A stretch of DNA of 64,000 nt, from NCBI GenBank assembly GCA_009760885.1, contig CM019709.1:30929713-30993712 (forward strand). The letters are read 5' to 3'. The notes under the pieces are model-generated. The model saw only the letters and a list, made by a program, of their open reading frames with translations, did no database searches and was not told where the DNA came from. The position numbers and the translations under genes are program-made. The DNA comes from Achatina immaculata. Taxonomy: Eukaryota > Mollusca > Gastropoda > Stylommatophora > Achatinidae. Below are positions 56,373 to 64,000 of this stretch, piece after piece. Every line of letters begins with the position of its first letter. Position 1 is the first letter of the stretch.

Positions 56373-56384
56373 TCATCATCATCA
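56307..56384. repeat. TA run and ATC repeat bordering LINE-E end
   Basis: TA run to about 56,366, then catatatcatcatcatcatc, the tail of the adjacent minus-strand LINE-E. Confidence 0.95.
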
Positions 56385-56805
56385 TCAGGTGCCGTGCCGA
56401 CTGGCGTTGGCTATTATGCTTCTCCAGAGTACTCGATCCTTCATGCAGGCCATCAGTTCAGGTGGTAATCTCCTCTCACACCATCCCGTCAGACTGTCCA
56501 GTATCATTTCTCTTAGTCTTCCTCTTGATCTTCTTCCTTCTATTTTTCCTGTTGTTATAATATTTTCAATGCCCCCTCTTCTGATTGCATGTCCTATGAA
56601 AGTACATTGTCTCTCTCTTATCTTTTTGACAAGGTTTTTTGTCTCTCCAGCTCTTCTCATACATTCTTCATTAGTTATTTTTGCTGTCCAGGGGATTCGC
56701 AACATTCTTCAAATAAACCACATTTCTGCTGCTTCCAATGATTTTTGTGCAGACTTGCCTATTGTCCATGATTCACTTACATATAACATATATATATATA
56801 GATAA
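56385..56805 (-). mobile_element. LINE-E 3' fragment, unit 1
   Basis: Minus strand reads SESWTIGKSAQKSLEAAEMW, then MLRIPWTAKITNEECMRRAG and GRRSRGRLREMILDSLTGW to RHGT at 56,385. 5' truncated at about 56,800 next to a TATA tract. Matches LINE-E at 41,030-41,429. Confidence 0.88.
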
Positions 56806-57386
56806 CCATGGACTAGGTTTAGGCAAATCAATAGAGACATGGGCTCACACTTTGGTTGTGGCATTGAATCCCATTCATCAGGATTCTCACTGGTACTGTG
56901 GGGCTTACTAATTTGTTCTGGGATCACCCTTCATGAGAAAATACCAGAAAACGTATGGACTTATGAATATGTGAAGCATTTCTTTGTACATATAATTTTA
57001 AAACAAAAAAAAAGGTCAAAACTACCTAAAACATTACTGCGACACTAGTTCTATGTTAACTTCAATATTAAACAGCAACAAAATTTCTGTTATGAGGAAC
57101 AATCGTTTCTATAGTTGCTGCTGCTGCATTCATCAGTCCAGCTCTTCTTCCTCCAGCTGTTGATAGGTTAAAAACAAATAATCAGCTCGTATGAAGGTCA
57201 GTTAATTAAGCTTTTTAAAAAGTGAAATGTCTAACAAGAGCCACACATGCAAATGAACATTTTTTTTCCTTACATGCCAGATAGAGAACTCTAGGGCCAA
57301 CAACTAAACCTTAAGCTGCACATTTATCATAATTCCAAAACAGAATACACCAGATCTATATTATATTACTATATTATTATATTATT
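56806..57386. other. Unassigned sequence in duplication unit 1
   Basis: No family recognised. A short frame at 56,839-57,048 (start MGSHFGCGIESHSS) is conserved between both units, but that follows from recent duplication and is not evidence of coding. Confidence 0.5.
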
Positions 57387-57680
57387 ATAGCTCCAAGACT
57401 GTCACAATTTATTTAACATAACCAGATCTCTTTTATTTGTATAGCTCCAAGATATCAGACTCTCACAGTCTATTTAACATAACCAGATCTCTTTTATTTG
57501 TATAGCTCCAAGATATCAGACTCTCACACTATATTTAACATAACCAGATCTCTCTTATTTGTATAGCTCCAAGATAACAGACTCTCACAATATATTTAAC
57601 ATAACCAGATCTCTCTTATTTGTATAGCTCCAAGATAACAGACTCTCACAATATATTTAACATAACCAGATCTCTCTTAT
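57387..57680. repeat. 61-bp tandem repeat, about five copies
   Basis: Units contain tagctccaagat, cagactctcaca and ttaacataaccagatctct. Unit 2 has about three copies (60,835-61,005), accounting for its shorter length. 57,681-58,328 beyond is unassigned. Confidence 0.9.
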
Positions 57681-58815
57681 GTGCTTCGATCTATGATCTC
57701 CACTCTGCTAGAGAGAAAAACAAAAGCTTCCGAAGATTTCTGATAAAAACTGCTCATAAAATTTTCTGTTTCTTACCAATTAATAAATATTTCTTGGAAA
57801 ATCTTCTTCTTACAACTGCTCGAGAACCGTTGGTTGGAAAAAAGACAAAGGACATTTTGTTCTTCCTTTTCTGCCTCAACCAATGTGGCTGACTATGTGT
57901 CGGTGTTGAGTTTCTGCAACATTAGCAACATTGTCCACTGTTTCGTCGAGCATTAATTTTTCTTTATTATCCTCAGTGTGTATGTATCACTCACGAGTAA
58001 AACATCAACTGTTGCCAGAATAGGAGGGTTATCTTGTTTACCAAGATCGCTGTCTGTGACTTACTGTATATCTCCATCTGTTCTCTCTTTGAGAACAATG
58101 AGATAAAATTCTTCTTGATCTTCACTCAAGCACAAGCTAGTTGTTTTATGTGACACAATCACGCAAGATTATATAAACAGATAAGATAATGCAATAATAG
58201 ATCTTAGGTAGTTCCTTATTATATGAAACAAAAGCAGAAAACACTCTCACAAAAAGATTTCCTGGCATAAAAGTATGGGATCTTTTTGTTCCGCCGCCTT
58301 CTTAACAAAAGCCGAGCTGAGATGAAACTGTCTCATGGGTGATCATAAAAAAGAAGATGAACATATGTAGGCCATGTGATGAGAAGAAACAATTATAACC
58401 GAAATAAGCTATCAAGTGGAACACAACAGACTGAAGAAAAAGATGTCGACCACGTGAAACTCTAAAGAGGACATTGTTAAGAGAAGCCAGTTTAGTGGGC
58501 ATAACACCCCGTGTTGAAGTTGAAAGGCTCGCCGAGAACAGTAAAACTTGGCAAACCACTATCTGAAGCCTATGTCACGTATACTGGCACGGGAAGGATG
58601 TAAGATGTACGGGAAGGATGTAAGATCCAACACTCACCGAGCCACCAACATATATCATATATATCAACTGTCACAGTGACACAAACTTGAAAAAAACAAA
58701 TTCTGAAGAATTGTAACAATTTTAGTGTATTTTTACAACTAAATGTCTTCCATAATATTTGTTGCAAACACAAAGTGAAGAATACATTGACTATATTTTC
58801 AAATTTAATATTCTT

Positions 58816-58859
<44 letters not shown>

Positions 58860-59744
58860 ATCTGCTTCTCGTTCTTCAGCTTTCTGAGTCATTAAGGCTC
58901 ATTGCTGCAGATAAACTTCGCCTCCAGTCCTTTCTATTCAGAACTTCTCTCTCCAGTTGGTGACACCAGTTTCTTTTATATCCTCTTCTATGTTGTCTTT
59001 CCTTCTCTGTCTTGGTCTACTCCTTAGTCCTGTTTCCCTCATCTCTTATGCATACATAATTTTCATGTGTCTGTTCTCTTCCATTCTTTAATACATATAA
59101 GTTTAAATTTTATGATGAATCACATTCACCCTGTGCTATGGCCCCAGTTAAAGTTTCCTGCAGTGGTCCTCCAGCTCACTCTGTTTTTTGTTGTTTTCAC
59201 ACAGTACATGGCCAAGCTGAAACCAGTCTATCCCTCCATCTCTATGATGTCCACCTATCTATACCACTGTCATACTCTTGCTCTTCTTTTATTTTCATGA
59301 AAATAGATGAGTGTGTGGTTCAGTTTTACACAAAGATACAGAGTGTGAGGAAAGATGACAGAAAGCAAGAAGAGTACATACAAATGAAAATCATACAACA
59401 ATCCAATATTTGGGCAAAAGCCTTTTTCAAGGATCACATACAAAAACTGGCAATTAAAGAACGAAGAAGCAAGTAAAATCTTTGGAATGCATCAAACTGT
59501 AAAAGGTACCTCACACAGGCAATCCTCAATGGTTTTTGTTTTCTAAACTGTCATCGCATCAACATTGAATCAACTACAACAGCTCCATCCTTCCTTCCAC
59601 TTTGGTAATGAGGATGGCATTGATAAACGATGTGACATTTTCAGTTTACAGAACTGGTTGTAAAATAAAAAAGATGAATTACTTACTCTGCAGGAAAATG
59701 TTTAACCATTCATAATGTAAGGTATCACATAACATTTAGTCACG

Positions 59745-59745
<1 letters not shown>

Positions 59746-59820
<75 letters not shown>
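59746..59820. repeat. TA dinucleotide run
   Basis: Perfect TA, longer than the unit 1 counterpart at 56,307. Confidence 0.97.
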
Positions 59821-59822
<2 letters not shown>

Positions 59823-59831
59823 TCATCATCA

Positions 59832-60252
59832 TCAGATGCCGTGCCGACTGGCGTTGGCTATTATGCTTCTCCAGAGTACTCGATCCTTCATGCAGGCCAT
59901 CAGTTCAGGTGGTAATCTCCTCTCACACCATCCCGTCAGACTGTCCAGTATCATTTCCCTTAGTCTTCCTCTTGATCTTCTTCCTTCTATTTTTCCTGTT
60001 GTTATAATATTTTCAATGCCCCCTCTTCTGATTGCATGTCCTGTGAAAGTACATTGTCTCTCTCTTATCTTTTTGACAAGGTTTCTTGTCTCTCCAGCTC
60101 TTCTCATACATTCTTCAGTTATTATTTTTGCTGTCCAGGGGATTCGCAACATTCTTCAAATAAACCACATTTCTGCTGCTTCCAATGATTTTTGTGCAGA
60201 CTTGCCTATTGTCCATGATTCACTTACATATAACATATGTATATATAGATAA
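59832..60252 (-). mobile_element. LINE-E 3' fragment, unit 2
   Basis: Counterpart of 56,385-56,805 with a few substitutions (TAKIITEEC for TAKITNEEC; terminal RHGI for RHGT). Confidence 0.88.
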
Positions 60253-60834
60253 CCATGGACTAGGTTTAGGCAAATCAATAGAGACATGGGCTCACACTTT
60301 GGTTGTGGCATTGAATCCCATTCATCAAGATTCTCACTGGTGTTGTGGGGCTTACTAATTTGTTCTGGGATCACCCTTCATGAGAAAATACCAGAAAACG
60401 TATGGACTTATGAATATGTGAAGCATTTCTTTGTACATATAATTTTAAAACAAATAAAAAGGTCAGAACTAGCTAAAACATTACTGCGACACTAGTCCTA
60501 TGTTAACTTCAATATTAAACAGCAACAAAATTTCTGTTATGAGGAACAATCTTTTCTATAGTTGCTGCTGCTGCATTCATCAGTCCAGCTCTTCTTCCTC
60601 CAGCTGTTGATAGGTTAAAAACAAATAATCAGCTCGTATGAAGGTCAGTTAATTAAGCTTTTTAAAAAGTGAAATGTCTAACAAGAGCCACACATGCAAA
60701 TGAACATTTTTTTCCTTACATGCCAGATAGAGAACTCTAGAGCCAACAACTAAACCTAAAGCTGCACATTTATCATAATTCCAAAACAGAATACACCAGA
60801 TCTATATTATATTACTATATTATTATATTATTAT

Positions 60835-61005
60835 AGATCCAAGACTGTCACAATTTATTTAACATAACCAGATCTCTTTTATTTGTATAGCTCCAAGATA
60901 TCAGACTCTCACAGTCTATTTAACATAACCAGATCTCTCTTATTTGTATAGCTCCAAGATAACAGACTCTCACAATATATTTAACATAACCAGATCTCTC
61001 TTATG
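60835..61005. repeat. 61-bp tandem repeat, about three copies
   Basis: Same unit as 57,387-57,680 with about two fewer copies. Confidence 0.88.
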
Positions 61006-61653
61006 TGCTTCGATCTATGATCTCCACTCTGCTAGAGAGAAAAACAAAAGCTTCCGAAGATTTCTGATAGAAACTGCTCATAAAATTTTCTGTTTCTTAC
61101 CAAATAATAAATATTTCTTGGAAAATCTTCTTCTTACAACTGCTCGAGAACCGTTGGATGGAAAAAAGACAAAGGACATTTTGTTCTTCCTTTTCTGCCT
61201 CAACCAATATGGCAGACTATGTGTCGGTGTTGAGTTTCTGCAACATTAGCAACATCGTCCATCGTTTCGTCGAGCATTAATTTTTTCTTTATTATCCTCA
61301 GTGTGTATGTATCACTCACGAGTAAAACATCAACTTTTGCCAGTATAGGAGGGTTATCTTGTTTACCAAGATCGCTGTCTGTGACTTACTGTATATCTCC
61401 ATCTGTTCTCTCTTTGAGAACAATGAGACAAAATTGTTCTTGATCTTCACTCAAACACAAGCTAGATGCTTTATGTGACACAATCACGCAAGATTATATA
61501 AACAGATAAGATAATGCAATAATAGATCTTAGGTAGTTCCTTATTATATGAAACAAAAGCAGAAAACACTCTCACAAAAAGATTTCCTGGCATAAAAGTA
61601 TGGGATCTTTTTGTTCCGCCGCCTTCTTAACAAAAGCCGAGCTGAGATGAAAC

Positions 61654-62165
61654 AAGAGCATCAATCAATAAACCAGACATCCGGGCACAACACTGACAGC
61701 GTCACCATTGTCCACATGAGACACCTGAGCTCGTATGTGAGACAACTTAGTAGATCTTTATGCCTGAAATCCTAAGTATATAGAAAGGGAACTATTGCAT
61801 TACCACATCAAAACTATCACATTGATATACTGCCCAGCCCATGCCGGAGTCGACGGAAGCAACAAAGGCGACCAGCTAGCAGCAAGGACCAAACCAGAGG
61901 ACCTCATCAACATGGACAAACCGGACCTATACAAATCCATCAAGCAACACCTTGATGAATAAATGCAAATCAACTTCCTCCAAAGTGCCTATCACATACG
62001 ACTCAATGCATTACATGTAGGCAAGGGCAGTGGTTGCAAATCCCAACTAAATGCTAGATCACAGGCAACACACAATCAACACAACGCTGGAGTTTTCTCC
62101 CTAAAAACACTGATGCAAATCCTAATGTCAAGGCCGAACACGTATGGGCAGGCCCCGAATATAAT
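61654..62165 (+). mobile_element. LINE-H RNase H and C-terminal fragment, plus strand
   Basis: TDSVTIVHM (an RNase H Asp block) near 61,692, then CPAHAGVDGSNKGDQLAA (H-x-G-x-x-G-N-x-x-A-D-like block) at about 61,830, and QINFLQSAYHIRLNALHVGK at 61,963 onward. The family has an RNase H domain after the RT, as in I/R1/LOA-like LINEs. The fragment begins exactly where duplication unit 2 ends. Confidence 0.75.
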
Positions 62166-62374
62166 GAAGCCACTCCCTAAGACCAGTAACAGTGCTAGGT
62201 TCCTTTTTTTTACACCTACTCTGTTGAGATGGAGTGGAGGAGGTAGCGCGGATGATTATGAAAGAATCTACATGTGGTATGCGACTGCTATGTATTATTG
62301 GTCTGGTATGTATCTTGATCAGACGAAGTATAGAAGTTTGTATTGTGTGACAAGAGCCTGACTCTTACGTTGTT
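62166..62374. other. Unassigned spacer between inverted LINE-H arms
   Basis: About 210 bases with a T run at 62,203-62,210; nothing recognised. Confidence 0.5.
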
Positions 62375-62707
62375 TCATTCTGTAACTGTCAAAGGGGCAT
62401 GTTCGGCCTTTGACGTTAGGATTTCCTTTAGTGTTTTTAGGGAGATAACTCCAGCGTTGTGTTGATTGTGTCTTACCTGTGGGCCAGTATTTAGTTGGGA
62501 TTTGCAACCACTGCCCCTGCCTACATGTAATGCATTGAGTCGTATGTGATATGTACTTTGGAGGAAGTTGATTTGCATTTGTTCATCGAGGTGTTGCTTG
62601 ATGGATTTGTATAGGTCCGATTTGTCCATTTTGGTGAGGCCCTCTGGTTTGGCCCTTGCTGCTAGCTGGTCAGCTTTGTTGTTTAACATGGCCTGAACAT
62701 CATCCAT
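62375..62707 (-). pseudogene. LINE-H RNase H end and C-terminal domain
   Basis: Open minus-strand stretch: NNKADQLAARAKPE (end of RNase H), then KSIKQHLDEQMQINFLQS and CKSQLNTGPQVRHNQHNAGV. An inverted, diverged copy of the same segment lies at 61,860-62,150. Confidence 0.75.
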
Positions 62708-64000
62708 GTGGTGTTTTTTATGTAGGAAGTATTGTTTCTTGCTGTTATGTCTATTCTGCTTCAGCCATTCAGGATTTGCTTCCTTTTATTATTGATCACG
62801 TGATCACGTGAAGGTTATTAGTGGACGGATTTTATTGTTGCTGATTTCGAGGTATTTCCTTCTTGGCCACATTTGTGGTGGGTTTGTAGATCAGGAAGAT
62901 TCAGTCTGTATCTCACTGTCGCGGTGGGTGTGTCTTTGGTGCAGCCCAAAATGGATCTCATCGCCTCGCTTTTTACTCGTTCAAGTTTGGTTATTTGTGT
63001 TTTAGACAGCTTTAATAAGCCAAGGTTTTAGTCTATCTTGGATATGACTAAAGCTCTCATTAGTGTGAACAGGGTGCTTAATGGAAGTTGTAGATATGCT
63101 ATGGACTAGTCCCTCCCTTGCCATTTTTTTTTCTTTTTTTTTGGTGAATGATAAGGTTCTGTCCAAGTTAATTCTCAGGTATCTCAGGTTACGGCATCTT
63201 TCAATGGGGATAGTTCCATAAGAAATCCCGGGCATAATTTGTTTGACGGTTCTGTTATTTAGTGAGCACTAAAAGCTTTTGCTTTCACTGGGGTTATTAA
63301 TGCTACGTGGTCAGTGCACCTCATGGTGATGCTGTTTGTTTTCTCTTGGATTTTATGTTTGATATTTTGTCTATTTTTTGCCATATACTTATAGTAAACC
63401 ATCATCCACAAAAGTTAATAGCTTGCATGTTGATGGTTTATGTAGTTTCCAAGGCCTGTCGTGTTGATGTGAGAGGGTGGAGACACCTGGGTCAGTAATG
63501 GGTATATCTGAGTTGGTTGGGATGTCCATGTTCTACATTTTAGCGCTATACTTCTGTTAAAAAGTGAGTTCGCTGTTCACTTGATGTTCCATGTTTCTAA
63601 CCTCATTGTTAGTAGCGTGGAGTAGTCTACACGATTGTAGGCATCTTCTAAATCTAATGCAACCATCAAGGTCTCATCTTTATTTTTAAATGCCTCATGT
63701 TTCACATGCTGCAGTTGCCACGTTGATGGTTGTTTCTCGCCCTAGGCGACATGCTCCCAAAGTTTAAGGTAGTAGACATTTTCTTTCAAGTTCCTATAAG
63801 ATTCTTTTAGCTATAACTTTTCCGTGACTTCCCCGTAATTATTTTGGAGGGTAATGATGAGATAAGAAATTTTGTGTTTCTTGTTCTCCCCCTTTTTGTG
63901 GGTTGGTATAAGTGACTATGTCTGGTATTTTGTCTATGTTGTTGTTCTCTTATTTTGTTTGACCGCAATTTACTTACACTTTCCTGGCGTGCTAGTTACC
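62375..64000 (-). mobile_element. LINE-H, minus strand, RT through C-terminus, runs off right edge
   Basis: Minus strand from the right edge: KKGKNKKHKISY-type block near 63,880, VALDLEDAYNRVDYSTLL (first catalytic Asp) near 63,650, LLTFVDDGLLVYGK near 63,410 (YxDD equivalent reading VDD), YLRINLDRTLSF near 63,180, ERVKSEAMRSILG near 62,950 (frameshifted), then NNKADQLAARAKPEGLTKMD and QINFLQSTYHIRLNALHVGR at 62,707-62,375. Many stops. It extends beyond 64,000. Confidence 0.75.

Larger units (their letters stand above)
54881..58328. repeat. Tandem segmental duplication of about 3.4 kb, unit 1
   Basis: Runs from tgtctcagaagtgatcat to gccgagctgagatgaaac and is collinear with 58,329-61,653 (offset 3,447-3,449 until the 61-bp repeats). 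Copies differ at scattered bases, TA-run lengths and number of 61-bp units. It contains the LINE-C tail, other LINE fragments, TA runs and unassigned DNA. No host gene seen. Confidence 0.9.
58329..61653. repeat. Tandem segmental duplication of about 3.4 kb, unit 2
   Basis: Directly abuts unit 1 and ends gccgagctgagatgaaac at 61,653. Contains the LINE-C tail (58,329-58,625), TA run (58,817-58,861), TA run (59,746-59,820), LINE-E fragment (59,832-60,252) and 61-bp repeats (60,835-61,005). The rest is unassigned DNA as in unit 1. Confidence 0.9.

Noticed and set aside
56839..57048. Conserved 69-residue frame in both segmental duplication units
   Set aside because: Similarity reflects the duplication; no codon-biased divergence could be shown by eye.

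Overview
The window looks like repeat-rich nuclear DNA of an animal. No intact host protein-coding gene could be supported. Almost everything recognisable is decayed retroelement, DNA transposon, SINE, micro/minisatellite or ribosomal DNA. The 18S rRNA segment at 51,409-53,105 (minus strand) reads like a lophotrochozoan, probably molluscan, 18S. The mix of tRNA-derived SINEs, tetranucleotide arrays and LINE fragments would suit a cephalopod, but that is inference and was not tested. Non-LTR families are named LINE-A to LINE-H here for internal cross-reference only; these are not database names.

Layout: 1-2,842 is a nearly full-length but frameshifted CR1/L2-like LINE-A running in from the left edge. 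It ends in an AATC tail that passes into TATC/TGTC arrays. 3,277-5,057 is a Penelope-like element with inverted terminal arms and a GIY-YIG domain split by a small LINE-B insertion. 5,058-31,600 is a mosaic built from one recurring composite block: TATC array, modules a' and a, LINE-B 3' end, AT-rich module c, LINE-B C-terminal segment, TATG array, then inverted LINE-B carrying a nested LINE-G. A stretch of about 7.05 kb (10,803-17,861), including a dead mariner, is repeated at 18,121-25,163. 31,606-41,450 is a chain of abutting LINEs: B minus, D plus, A plus, B minus with a nested C fragment, and E plus. A tRNA-derived SINE with a 10-bp target-site duplication follows at 41,578-41,828.

42,106-53,656 is dominated by a 43-bp minisatellite with short internal dyads and a higher-order period of about 0.90-0.98 kb. 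It is interrupted by a second Penelope-like element, a LINE-C tail, and a 3.5-kb GC-rich block. That block holds a 3'-truncated 18S rRNA gene, apparent 5' external spacer and spacer-like subrepeats. A 100-N gap lies at 53,657-53,756. To its right are a LINE-C copy, a tandem segmental duplication of about 3.4 kb (54,881-58,328 and 58,329-61,653), and a LINE-H with RNase H domain present as an inverted pair. The larger LINE-H arm runs off the right edge.

The parts do not form a pathway. Their relations are historical: elements inserted into elements, and composites later copied by duplication. The least ordinary structures are the amplified LINE-in-LINE composite, the uncharacterised module c (eight copies), the Penelope-like palindromes with hammerhead-like motifs, and the rDNA block inside the minisatellite.
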